Shown here piece by piece: positions 25,356-34,271 of a DNA stretch of 64,000 nt (its first letter is position 1; every line of letters starts with the position of its first letter). The stretch is from BOG-1184 sp049514575. GTDB lineage: Bacteria; Fibrobacterota; Chitinivibrionia; Chitinivibrionales; Chitinispirillaceae. The notes beneath the pieces were generated by a model. It was given only the letters and a program-made list of their open reading frames with translations, was not told the origin of the DNA and made no database searches. The stretch is from contig JBEKUX010000001.1 of the NCBI GenBank assembly GCA_049514575.1, positions 1 to 64,000 on the forward strand, in the 5' to 3' direction. A program made the position numbers and the translations under genes.

Positions 25356-27041
25356 TTAATTTGTTTTCTGCAGTCGATACTCATTCCATCCGTTCAGGTC
25401 GATCACCCCGTAGCCTTTGTTTTCATAGGCCAGGGGGCCGGTCGCATGCATAAAATACTTTTCGAAGACGACATAGTGGATCCCGTTGGAGCGTGCCACG
25501 TCGATGGCGCGGGCACGATAAAGATCCTGGAATTCGGACCTCTTTGACGAAAGGGTCACCCCGAATTGCTGCATACGGCGCCACCACACAAAAAGGGTAT
25601 TGTCGCAGAAAAGGTGCGGCGCACCGTCCTTCCACGAGCAATAGGTTGCCCGGAGCGCCCAGGGCCTGAAGTTTTCTTTGTCAAGCGGCACCATCACTGT
25701 TTCGTCCTTTGGAATTGATTTCCTGCACCAGAGGCCGACATCCACCCACGGGTCGCTCATATTTTGAGCCATTGTCCAATTAAACAGGGACCACGAGCGC
25801 GGTACGGTGGAGGTCAGCACAATTGCCGCCAAGCAGGTGAACAGGAATCCTGGATGGACCGGACGGAAAAACCGCGCGGTAACCAGGCCTCCGGCTACAA
25901 TAAGCAGCGCCGTAATGATTGTTTTAGTCAAGTGCGGCTGATCGGACAATGCGGCATTTCCAACCATGACCAGTCCGATGAGCGCTGCAAAATTCCAGGC
26001 GTACCGCACTTCTTTTCCGTTGTCCCATAATACACGGTCGGCCATCGCTCCTGCGGCGAATGCGGCAACCAGAAAATAGATAAAATAGGAGCACCGTCCG
26101 GGCTGGAGCCGCAAAAAAAACCGGATAGTGAAACAATCGCCAATAGCGGCCAGAGCAAGGCCGCCAGCAACGCCGAGCATGATCGGAAGCAGACGGTTGA
26201 ATGCAGGGTGTTTTCGAAAAGCGAAAAAAATCGCCAGATAGCATCCGGCGATTTGAATGAACCGGTCAGGAACCCACGCGGAAATAAAATACCCGTGATT
26301 CATCCTGAACCGTGCCAGTTGCCGCCAGAGATGAAGATCAATGCCGCCGGCAGCCGGTGCTAAAAACGAATGGAAAGCAGGGATAAAGCTTGGAAGGGCA
26401 GTCGCCACAAGAAAAAGCATGCCGGTAATAATCCGTCCGGATTTTTTTTTCTGAACAAGGTCAAAAACGGCGCGGATCATGAAAAAAGCCATGGCATAGA
26501 AAGCGGTAACGGGATGAAAAAGGAACATTGTCCCGGTCAGAATACCGCCAATCAGCCAGAAACCGCTGTCGATGCAGACGTAGGTTATAAGAACAAGCCC
26601 GAACGCAAGTGCGCCGGCATGAAAATAGCCGTAAGGGTTGAGGCCGTAAACGCCATACCCTCCCGACGTGACTGGGAGGATGAGCATGAGCAGAAAGAGC
26701 ATCCATTTCCTGCCGGGCCCGAAAAATCTCCTGAAAAAAATGATCGCTCCGAAAGCAATAAGAAACGTTTGAACAAGAAACGCACACTGCATCAGATGGC
26801 GGACGTCGATCCATTGAAGAAAAAAAGCCATGGCCTTCCAGATATAAACAGGATGCGAACCGAGAGTACCTAAAAGCAAGTCGTTTTTAAAAAGCGAGGG
26901 ATCGTGCCCGTGGAGGATAAAAGGAAGGTAGGTGTCCAGGTCTCCGGCGCAGAAATGGTAGCCCTGGAGAATACCCGCTGCCACCACAACAATTAATACC
27001 ACTATATCAAGTATTGTGCCGGTGAATGATTTTTTTCGCAT
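25356..27041 (-). CDS. Polytopic membrane protein (GT-C-like or DUF6798-like)
   Basis: The 561-residue product has some 11-12 hydrophobic segments and a soluble C-terminal part of about 130 residues. An N-terminal loop reads GDLDTYLPFILHGHDPSLF, similar to loops of membrane glycosyltransferases, and the C-terminal part contains IPKDETVMVPLDKENFRPWALR, reminiscent of DUF6798-type proteins. A function in transfer of sugars from lipid carriers is possible but unproven. It starts 35 bp after the GH106-like gene stop on the same strand. Confidence 0.65.
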   Translation of the reverse strand: MRKKSFTGTILDIVVLIVVVAAGILQGYHFCAGDLDTYLPFILHGHDPSLFKNDLLLGTLGSHPVYIWKAMAFFLQWIDVRHLMQCAFLVQTFLIAFGAIIFFRRFFGPGRKWMLFLLMLILPVTSGGYGVYGLNPYGYFHAGALAFGLVLITYVCIDSGFWLIGGILTGTMFLFHPVTAFYAMAFFMIRAVFDLVQKKKSGRIITGMLFLVATALPSFIPAFHSFLAPAAGGIDLHLWRQLARFRMNHGYFISAWVPDRFIQIAGCYLAIFFAFRKHPAFNRLLPIMLGVAGGLALAAIGDCFTIRFFLRLQPGRCSYFIYFLVAAFAAGAMADRVLWDNGKEVRYAWNFAALIGLVMVGNAALSDQPHLTKTIITALLIVAGGLVTARFFRPVHPGFLFTCLAAIVLTSTVPRSWSLFNWTMAQNMSDPWVDVGLWCRKSIPKDETVMVPLDKENFRPWALRATYCSWKDGAPHLFCDNTLFVWWRRMQQFGVTLSSKRSEFQDLYRARAIDVARSNGIHYVVFEKYFMHATGPLAYENKGYGVIDLNGWNEYRLQKTN

Positions 27042-27076
27042 GAACCAGAAAATAGCCTTGTCCGGCCAGCGAAGGA

Positions 27077-30000
27077 TTATGAAACATCCAAATACATGTC
27101 GCCGAGGATTCCGGACGGACGGCCGTTCATCCGTACGATATTGTCGATGGTATTGGCGACTACGACCACCAGCTCATTCCGTTTTGATTCACAAAGATTG
27201 GTGATATCCGCTTCTATCGGCTGCCAGAGGAATTTTCCCACCTGTTTGCCGTTGATTTTGATGTCGACGACTCCCGATGCCTGTGACATTCTTAAAATGA
27301 GGCGGTTGTACTGGTGGGGGACCTCGAACAGCTGGCGATATACGCCGACACCGCTCAAATAAGGAAAGCCGTATTTTGTCCACGAATCGATGCCGACGTT
27401 CGCGTTTGCCTTCTCGATGACCCAACCGCTCTGTCCCCGGGCGATCGAAAACGGGCCGAGCAGCAGCGGCGGATAGTGCAGTGTCTGCGGATCAAGGACA
27501 AGGCTTGACGTCCTGATGGCGACGCGGTTGAATCCCTTGACAAGAAGATTTTTTAAATTGTACAGGGTTACCGGAATGCCGAAAAGGTGGCGCATTATTT
27601 TCTGGTCTGCAGGGACGATAAAGGAGATCGATTCCGTACCCGGAGCGAACGGGTCCTGCCCGTCCGGCGCAGGAGAGGCCGTTGCCGGAACCACGGGACG
27701 GTCGACGCGGGTCCCGTTGACGCTGATCTCGAGGTAGCATTCCGCGCCGAGCTTCTTCGCATGGTTTCCGCTCAGGTCGGGCACCGCGAAATAACACTCC
27801 GCCGGGAGCACGCCTACCTGGAAAATCGATTCGTAAAAATGCGAAAAACCGCCCCGTTCGCGGCTGAGCCCGATACGCAGGTTCCAGCTGGAAAGCGGCA
27901 GCGCATTGGGCGTCTGCGCCTCGAACATCCATTGATTTTTAAGAACTATCCTGTAATTCCGCTGGAGGGACGCGAACGGCGAAATCGCCGTCTTGCTCTG
28001 CCGCGTTGCCTGCGCGAGGAGCGCGGAAGTCGATCCGGCGATCAAGACCGTGCGTCGCGGCATGAGGCGCAGCATGAACCGGCTAAGGCCTCCTTCCCGC
28101 TGCACATCTGGAATGTCAATGACGGTTCCGGTAGCGCAGTCGATCGAGACAAATCGCTTCTCCTGCGGCACCTCGACCTTTACCACGTATTCCTGACGGT
28201 CCGACCTGTTATGGGCGCAGTAAAAACTGCACCCGTCTCCGCTCCCGTCGGCGAACAGAATATCCGGAGTTCCCTGTTCGTGGGCGGTGATCTTAGTACG
28301 GGAAGGAATAGTGCCGAGCGATCGTTCCATGTCGTCAAGGCCGACGGTGTGCGATTTGCTCTTTTTCGGATTGAGCAGCTTTTCGATGCGGCGCGCTATT
28401 CCCGCGGTGATGCCGTCTTCAAAAGTTCCCTTGGGCAAAGCATTGACAAAAATGACGGTGCCGTGTTTTGCAACGAGTTTTTCCAGAAAGACAAGGAAAC
28501 TGCGCGAGATGAGCGGTGCGTAGGGGATAACAAGCGCCCGGTACGCGCCTTTCCCTTTACGGTCGTTCCTGCCGAATTCGCCGTTTGTCTTCGCGGCGCA
28601 GCGGACAATGTGCTCCTCGGAGACAATGTCAAAGTCCAGGTTCTGACGGATCAGAGCGTTCAGCGTTTTCTGCAGAAGCTCCCTGCTGGTTTGCAACGAT
28701 TCGGTTCCGGACGGCGTATAGGTTGCCCTGATTGCCGGGGCAGGTGAAAACACGGCGACGGGCCGGGAAAAGGTCACGTTCCGCAGCACTTCCTGCATCC
28801 TGGCCGCATAATCGCATACCGGCTTGAAATAATCGCCGAGATACCGGTACCAGACCGGATTGTGGGCGGTTTTCAGGTAACTTCGCTGGTCGAGCGAGAA
28901 GAAGCAGCCGTCAATGATGAGCGGTGATGCGCCTGCAAGGAGACTCAGCACGATCTCATCTTTCAGGCTCTGCGGCGTGGATGCGCTGCCGTTCCTGTTC
29001 CTGCCGATGACGGCGATGGTTCCGCGCCGGTATTCATTGGCGTTACAATCGGCCATGGCTCTGAACATCGGGTAATTTTCCTCTATGCCCTCAAGATTCT
29101 GCAGGCCGACAAATGAGAGTCCGCGGTCTGTATGAAAATCTCCGTCAAAGAGGGGGTGGCCGGTGTGGTGGATGGAGCGCTCCGGGCACAACACCCATTG
29201 CGTCATGCGGGATTTTTTCGCCCAGCCTTCCAGGGGCAGTGCGAACCGTTCGTACATCGACTGGTCAAGATAGGAATAAATCTGGTTCCTGATGCGGCCC
29301 GCCTGCGGTGCATCGTGGAAAAGCGAGGGCAGGTATTTCAGGAGATCTTTCTTGTATTTTGTCCTGAACTTCACTACCAGATCGTCGTCCCACGGGAGCC
29401 GTCCGTCGGCAGGGCGGTAGGCAGGCATTTCGGTGAGAAAACCTTTCAAGGTACTGCCGATATACTTGGAAAATCGTTTCTTGAATACATTCAGCACGTT
29501 CTGGATATACAGCTGCACTGTCCGCGTGCTGTACACGTTCGGAACGTAGCCGCCCCTCAGATCGTTGACGAACTCTTTTTTAAACACATAAACCCGCCAC
29601 TCGCCGTGCGGGACTTTCCATATAAGAGGTTTATCGGCCGTAAGGGGAAACGTTTTCACTTCTGAAAGACTGACGAGCTGGTTTTTTACCTTTGCGGCGA
29701 GCACAATGACGTCGCGCGGTTTCCGGGTCGTGTATTCAAAGGTTTCACCTGCCTGGCGCAGGGATGATTCAGCCAGCACAAGGTGTTTGGCGCGCAGCCG
29801 GGCGTTCTGATCAAGCAGGGTGTCAAAGCAGCCGCTCCACGGCATGGAAAAATCATCCGCGATACGTATTCCGATCCCATGCGTTTTTGCCGTTTCAAGG
29901 ACGACCCTGAAAAGAGAGAAAAACTCTTCGGAAAGATATGCCGGCACCATCTCTCTGCCGGGCCGCACGATAATACCGCCGAACCCCTGTGAAAGCAGGG

Positions 30001-30112
30001 CATTGAGCTGCTCCATCATCTCTTGCCGGCAAATCGCCGAATTCCAGATCCATAGTATCCACGGCCTGCTCTCCGTGTTCTGCAAACTGAGAATCTTCTT
30101 GAAATTTTTCAA
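27077..30112 (-). CDS. Large GH106-like glycoside hydrolase family protein
   Basis: The product is about 1011 residues. The N-terminal part (SRPWILWIWNSAICRQEMMEQL, GFGGIIVRPGREM, GIGIRIADDFSMPWSG) is typical of the alpha-L-rhamnosidase GH106 and related barrel proteins. A central amidotransferase-like part and C-terminal galactose-binding-like beta-sandwich (DIKINGKQVGKF) follow. No signal peptide is visible, so it appears cytoplasmic. A TTG at 30112 is chosen as start because AGGAG lies 6 bases upstream; the same frame is open to an ATG at 30187 with no SD. Substrate specificity is not known; rhamnosidase is one possibility. Confidence 0.65.
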   Translation of the reverse strand: MKNFKKILSLQNTESRPWILWIWNSAICRQEMMEQLNALLSQGFGGIIVRPGREMVPAYLSEEFFSLFRVVLETAKTHGIGIRIADDFSMPWSGCFDTLLDQNARLRAKHLVLAESSLRQAGETFEYTTRKPRDVIVLAAKVKNQLVSLSEVKTFPLTADKPLIWKVPHGEWRVYVFKKEFVNDLRGGYVPNVYSTRTVQLYIQNVLNVFKKRFSKYIGSTLKGFLTEMPAYRPADGRLPWDDDLVVKFRTKYKKDLLKYLPSLFHDAPQAGRIRNQIYSYLDQSMYERFALPLEGWAKKSRMTQWVLCPERSIHHTGHPLFDGDFHTDRGLSFVGLQNLEGIEENYPMFRAMADCNANEYRRGTIAVIGRNRNGSASTPQSLKDEIVLSLLAGASPLIIDGCFFSLDQRSYLKTAHNPVWYRYLGDYFKPVCDYAARMQEVLRNVTFSRPVAVFSPAPAIRATYTPSGTESLQTSRELLQKTLNALIRQNLDFDIVSEEHIVRCAAKTNGEFGRNDRKGKGAYRALVIPYAPLISRSFLVFLEKLVAKHGTVIFVNALPKGTFEDGITAGIARRIEKLLNPKKSKSHTVGLDDMERSLGTIPSRTKITAHEQGTPDILFADGSGDGCSFYCAHNRSDRQEYVVKVEVPQEKRFVSIDCATGTVIDIPDVQREGGLSRFMLRLMPRRTVLIAGSTSALLAQATRQSKTAISPFASLQRNYRIVLKNQWMFEAQTPNALPLSSWNLRIGLSRERGGFSHFYESIFQVGVLPAECYFAVPDLSGNHAKKLGAECYLEISVNGTRVDRPVVPATASPAPDGQDPFAPGTESISFIVPADQKIMRHLFGIPVTLYNLKNLLVKGFNRVAIRTSSLVLDPQTLHYPPLLLGPFSIARGQSGWVIEKANANVGIDSWTKYGFPYLSGVGVYRQLFEVPHQYNRLILRMSQASGVVDIKINGKQVGKFLWQPIEADITNLCESKRNELVVVVANTIDNIVRMNGRPSGILGDMYLDVS

Positions 30113-30424
30113 GTCTCTCTCCTGAAGTTTAGGGTGAACGTATTGATTTTTAAAAAAGAAAATAGCCTGATAAATTACATGGTGCAATTGCCTTAGTCAA
30201 TGAATTTCAATGAAAACAGGGGTAGGAGCAGTGGCTTTGCTTATTATAACATATTGAAATAAAGAAAGTTAAACTGATGCAAGATATTATTGAGAAAAGA
30301 ATAGTGCTGACAATTTAATCGATTAAGCCGCTTGTTCTACATCACGGTTTCAGAAAATAATATAAGAAAAGAATATTTTTAATTGTATTTAATCAAATTC
30401 CTCGAAGCTCTGCTTTTAGGCTGT
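30113..30424. other. AT-rich intergenic region
   Basis: Apart from the possible 5' extension of the GH106-like frame to 30187, no gene or strong stem is seen here. It separates two minus-strand genes and probably contains the promoter of the GH106-like gene. Confidence 0.4.
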
Positions 30425-31333
30425 TCACTTCAGAAAAATCATCTGCCTGTTTACTGTCACCGTTGATCCAAGGGTGAGTTTATAAAAGTATGCTCCGGAC
30501 GATACCAATGCGCCGTCATCCATTTTTCCGTCCCAGACCGTCGCGTAGCTGCCTTTTTTCTGCAGCTCATTGACAAGCGTGCGTATGACTCTGCCCTGGG
30601 CGTTGAATATAGTGAGAAGGACAATGTCCTGCTTCGGGATAAAATATTCTATCCTCGCCGATGTCCTGAATGGGTTGGGTGAACTGGGAAAAAGTTTTGC
30701 AACAGCGGTTTTTGGAAGACCGATGGGAGAAGGCTTTACCGCGAGCGGGCTGAAACCCCAGATCTGGAAATAATTGTTACCCAAAGTATCTGTGACTTGA
30801 CATAGTAATTCGGTATACGTGTCTTTATCAACATCCACGAATCCCAAATTTGTGATACCACGAAAAGGGCCGATCTGGTATTTGATGTTTGTATTGGCAA
30901 TATCAAACCAGGTTGGATAATAAAACCAACCATTATTAGTGAAAGCGTGTATGATACAAAAGAGCTCTTTTTTTCCGTCAGAGTCCATCTCGATAAAGCA
31001 GGGGCTTTGAACATAACCGACATTTACATACATACTGAACTTCAACTGGTTCGTGGCCCCGTCAAAAACCAGTATGGAGTCTCCGAGAAAATTCGATGAA
31101 ACATCATAAATGTCAATAGTTTCTATAAGATCAAGAACTCCGTCGCCATCATAATCATACAGGCTTGAGTCGCGATATCGGTCGTTAATGTTTTGACAAC
31201 TTACAGGGTAGTAAAAATTACCGCCTGTTTGAGGGATTTGCGCCTGCCACTGCATCATCATTCCCTGACCATACACCATTGCCGCTGCCGCTGATGCCAA
31301 AAACGCAACCATCAACCCTCGGATCATACGCAT
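30425..31333 (-). CDS. Secreted VCBS/EF-hand-like protein with FlgD/Por-type tail
   Basis: The 302-residue product has a signal peptide (MRMIRGLMVAFLASAAAAMVYGQ), then a region with calcium-loop-like repeats (YDYDGDGVLDL, MDSDGKKELF, VDVDKDTYTEL) as in FG-GAP/VCBS beta-propeller proteins. The C-terminal about 80 residues (LFPSSPNPFRTSARIEYFI, IFNAQGRVIRTL, SSGAYFYKL) form a FlgD/Por-type sorting tail. It is presumably exported. The ATG at 31333 follows a strong SD (GGAGGAGG); an upstream in-frame start at 31366 would precede the SD. Confidence 0.75.
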   Translation of the reverse strand: MRMIRGLMVAFLASAAAAMVYGQGMMMQWQAQIPQTGGNFYYPVSCQNINDRYRDSSLYDYDGDGVLDLIETIDIYDVSSNFLGDSILVFDGATNQLKFSMYVNVGYVQSPCFIEMDSDGKKELFCIIHAFTNNGWFYYPTWFDIANTNIKYQIGPFRGITNLGFVDVDKDTYTELLCQVTDTLGNNYFQIWGFSPLAVKPSPIGLPKTAVAKLFPSSPNPFRTSARIEYFIPKQDIVLLTIFNAQGRVIRTLVNELQKKGSYATVWDGKMDDGALVSSGAYFYKLTLGSTVTVNRQMIFLK

Positions 31334-31390
31334 ACAGAACCTCCTCCGGTTAATTATTTGAGTCAAATTCTTCGAAACGCTACTTCGACT

Positions 31391-31460
31391 TTCGCCTCAC
31401 CCTAGACTTCGTCCTTCCCCTCTCCGCAAGCGGAGAGGGGGCAAAGGGGAGAGGCGAGTT
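31391..31460 (+). repeat. Dispersed hairpin repeat family A, copy 1
   Basis: This 70-base unit matches the reverse complement of 51356-51425 at 60 of 70 positions. It has an outer stem TCGCCTC/GAGGCGA and an inner stem CCCCTCTCCGC/GCGGAGAGGGG. In copy 2 the inner stem reads CCACTCTCCGC/GCGGAGAGTGG, so both sides changed together and pairing is kept. Confidence 0.75.
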
Positions 31461-31626
31461 TGGATATCTCGCAGCAAGTTGCGGGGTAGTTCATTGCCCG
31501 AGATTTTGACATTGAAATCGCAACATCTTTGAATAGCCATTTCTGCTGTATTGTGCATAAGATAACTTATAGCTAAAAACGTGCCAATATCTATGCGGTT
31601 TTGCTTCATTCAAGCAAAACAGGCCA

Positions 31627-31965
31627 TTATTCGTCGATCTCTGGTCTCTTTCGCAGTTGCTTTTTTTGTCCGTGTATTTTCTTTTTTTTCCGCCGTTCGA
31701 TCTTCTTACTATGCGGCATGATCGTAGCTATGCGCGGTTTGGGCTTTTCGAGGAGTTTCGCGAGTTTCCGTTCAAGGATTTCAAGGCAGCGCAGCTTGTT
31801 AAGGTGCTGGCTCCGCTCGTCGCGGCAGACCACGGTGATACCGGTCGGCCGATGGACGAGCCGAACAGCGCTCTCGGTCTTGTTCTGGTGCTGTCCGCCT
31901 TTGCCCCCGGCCATGAAGGTCTGCACATCACAGGAGGAGAGAAGGTTAAAAAATGATTTGTTCAT
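31627..31965 (-). CDS. RF-1 domain (GGQ) peptide-release-factor-like protein
   Basis: This 112-residue protein carries the class I release-factor catalytic motif in AGGKGGQHQNKTES, followed by AVRLVHRPTGITVVC and DERSQHLNK, and a basic tail (KKIERRKKKKIHGQKKQLRK). It lacks the stop-codon recognition domains of PrfA/PrfB, and the length and basic tail fit the ArfB-like/small RF-like group that frees stalled ribosomes. The ATG at 31965 is taken as start; a TTG at 31998 would add 11 residues. Whether it acts as a ribosome-rescue factor here is inferred from the family. Confidence 0.8.
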   Translation of the reverse strand: MNKSFFNLLSSCDVQTFMAGGKGGQHQNKTESAVRLVHRPTGITVVCRDERSQHLNKLRCLEILERKLAKLLEKPKPRIATIMPHSKKIERRKKKKIHGQKKQLRKRPEIDE

Positions 31966-32359
31966 AAAGATTATTCTCGCACTTTTTGCAGGCGGCAACG
32001 GGCCGGTTTTCCAAGCGTTTCTGTGCTTACATTGGTCTGGTACCGGAAAGATTCCACACTCGGTTTCTTTTCCTTATTTACAGCAGTTTGCCGAAATCAC
32101 GCCGGCAGAAACGCTCTCTAAACCGGCCCTCCACCACCTGCTATAAATGTCTGCACCTTACGGAAAGAAAGCAGGCCATAAACTATTCTTGTTTTCTTAA
32201 GGGGTATCAGGGCGTCGGCTTTGAGAGCGCTTCTGAATGCGTGTGGATAGGAAACCGCCAAGAGGCAGTATAATTTCCTGTAACCGAAAAACTCCCGAGA
32301 TCGGAAAAAAGCAAGCCCAGAAACGTTCGAAAAGCTGGCGCCCCGATACCCCTGTAAAA
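31966..32359. other. Intergenic region without recognised genes
   Basis: Close to 400 bp between the RF-like and the LOG-like genes, both minus-strand. I see no conserved frame and no strong stem; it may contain the RF-like promoter and a decayed sequence. Confidence 0.3.
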
Positions 32360-32863
32360 TTATTCTTTTTTTAACTTCTTTCCAATTTCCCCGAGTGCCA
32401 GACCTACGGCCTGTTTCGCGTCGAACGCTTCCAGAAATCTCGTGCCTTCAAGGCGTCCGGCTTTCCGCAGGTCCCATGCTCCGGGCAGAAACACCACGCT
32501 TTTGCCTGAATCCAGAGCCAGGGCGATTTCGGAGAGCGTTCCGAACGAACCCGGAAACGCGATCAGGGCATCGGCAGTGTGGGCGACAAGCGCGTTGCGG
32601 CCTATACCGAGACCGGTGGGGATGGCAAGGTCGACATACGGGTTCGCGTCTGTTTTATGTGCGGTCGGAAGAATGCCGACCACGAAGCCGCCGTTCTCGT
32701 GCGCGCCTTTTGCAGCTGCTTCCATAACACCCAGCAGTCCCCCGCACACAAGAACCGCATCGCGCTGGGCAATGAGGGAGCCGACCTCATACGCGAGCTG
32801 AACCACTTCCTCTGACAGTGCGCGACCCGACCCGATCACGCCGACAACCGGCCGTATTGCCAT
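32360..32863 (-). CDS. LOG/TIGR00725-family protein
   Basis: The 167-residue protein has a Rossmann-like start (VVGVIGSGRAL), LVCGGLLGVMEAAAKGA, VVGILPT and GSFGTLSEIALAL, matching the TIGR00725 branch of the LOG (lysine-decarboxylase-like) superfamily. True LOG cytokinin-activating enzymes have PGGxGTxxE; this one reads PGSFGTLSE, so the same nucleoside hydrolase activity should not be assumed. It is the last gene of the minus-strand cluster running from dprA and starts 25 bp after pgi. Confidence 0.75.
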   Translation of the reverse strand: MAIRPVVGVIGSGRALSEEVVQLAYEVGSLIAQRDAVLVCGGLLGVMEAAAKGAHENGGFVVGILPTAHKTDANPYVDLAIPTGLGIGRNALVAHTADALIAFPGSFGTLSEIALALDSGKSVVFLPGAWDLRKAGRLEGTRFLEAFDAKQAVGLALGEIGKKLKKE

Positions 32864-32888
32864 AAATCAATCCTTTCCCGTTATAATA

Positions 32889-34244
32889 TCATGCGCCCAT
32901 GGCCTCTTTGATCCGTTTCGCGAGGACCGCGCGCTGTTTTTCAAACCCCTTCTTGCCGAGCAGCGCGAACATGTTCTTCTTATACGCCTCAACGCCGGGC
33001 TGGTCGAAGGGGTTGACGCGCAGCAGATAGCCTGAGAGCGCGATCGCTTTTTCAAAGAAATAAAAAAGCTGGCCCAGGGTCTCTTCCGACCTGCGATCGA
33101 TGACCAGAGAAGCGGACGGTACGCCGCCGTCAAGATGGGCGAACAGCGTTCCCTGATATGCCCGCTGATTGATCTCCTCAAAACTTTTTCCGGCCAGATA
33201 GTTGAGATCGTCGCTGTCGTCCGTGAATTTCGGCACCGTGACCGTGTGGGCGGTTTCCCTGAGCAGGATGAAGGTCTCGAATGCGGAACGCACACCCTCC
33301 TGCATCCACTGGCCGAGCGAATGGAGGTCGGTGGTATAGTCGAGCGAGGCCGGGAAAATACCCGTATTGTTTTTCCCTTCGCTTTCGCCGGCAAGCTGTT
33401 TCCACCATTCGCACACAAAATGGAGCTGGGGCTGGAACGACGCCATGACTTCGATGGTGAACCCTCGTTTGAAAAGGATATTGCGGACGACCGCATACCG
33501 TCCGGCCATGTTGACATCAGCGGTAACCCCCTTGCAGAAATTCATGGCCTGCGCCGCCCCGTACAGAAGTTTTCCGATGTCAATACCGGCTGCCGCGATC
33601 GGGAGCAGGCCTACGGGCGTGAGGACGGAAAACCGGCCGCCCACGTCGGGCGGAATGTCGAAGACGGCGTACCCCTCCTCGGTCGCGAGCTTCCGCAGGG
33701 CGCCCTGTTTTGGATCGGTCGTCGCCACGATCCGGCCTGCGGCCCCTTTCCGCCCGTAGCGATCTTCCATCCACTGCCGCACCACCCTGAAGGTCACGCC
33801 GGGTTCGGTCGTGGTGCCGCTTTTCGAAATGACATTGACCGCCACTTCCTTTTCCTTGATAAAGGAGAGCAGGTCGGCGAGATAATCGGAGTTCAGCGTA
33901 TGCCCGGCAAAGATGACGCGGGGTTTCCGCCGCAGGTCCTCGAACGACGGCGAAAGGAACTCGATGGCGGCCCGCGCGCCAAGATACGAGCCGCCGATGC
34001 CGATGCAGATAAGCACGTCGGCTTTGTCGCGGAGCTCCTTCGCCGTGGCGTTGATCGCGTCCACGGTCTTTTTAGTAGTTCTTGTCGGGAGGTCGAGCCA
34101 GCCGGTAAAATCGCTTCCCGGCCCGCTTTTTTCGGCGAGCATTTTTTCCGCTGCGGCAAGCGCCGGGGTATATGCGTCGATTTCGGCCGGAGTAACGATT
34201 CCGTCGAGAAGCCGGTCGTCGAAGTTGATCCGCTTGTGAGGCAT
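32889..34244 (-). CDS. pgi: Glucose-6-phosphate isomerase
   Basis: The 451-residue product shows ICIGIGGSYLGARAA, VISKSGTTTEPGVTFR, GGRFSVLTPVGLLPIA and LHSLGQWMQEG, all typical of the short bacterial Pgi type. It interconverts glucose-6-phosphate and fructose-6-phosphate. gap, pgk and tpiA occur elsewhere in this window, so much of glycolysis is encoded here. It lies 27 bp after the diadenylate cyclase gene on the same strand, probably in one operon. Confidence 0.95.
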   Translation of the reverse strand: MPHKRINFDDRLLDGIVTPAEIDAYTPALAAAEKMLAEKSGPGSDFTGWLDLPTRTTKKTVDAINATAKELRDKADVLICIGIGGSYLGARAAIEFLSPSFEDLRRKPRVIFAGHTLNSDYLADLLSFIKEKEVAVNVISKSGTTTEPGVTFRVVRQWMEDRYGRKGAAGRIVATTDPKQGALRKLATEEGYAVFDIPPDVGGRFSVLTPVGLLPIAAAGIDIGKLLYGAAQAMNFCKGVTADVNMAGRYAVVRNILFKRGFTIEVMASFQPQLHFVCEWWKQLAGESEGKNNTGIFPASLDYTTDLHSLGQWMQEGVRSAFETFILLRETAHTVTVPKFTDDSDDLNYLAGKSFEEINQRAYQGTLFAHLDGGVPSASLVIDRRSEETLGQLFYFFEKAIALSGYLLRVNPFDQPGVEAYKKNMFALLGKKGFEKQRAVLAKRIKEAMGA

Positions 34245-34271
34245 GACAGTTCTCCATGAAGAAAGATGTTG

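Noticed and set aside
27587..28747. 386-residue open frame on the plus strand
   Set aside because: It is antisense to the GH106-like gene, has unusual Arg-rich composition and no family features; the high-GC third positions of the real gene keep this frame open.
33135..34259. 374-residue open frame on the plus strand
   Set aside because: Antisense to pgi, with no recognisable motif; pgi has every family signature.
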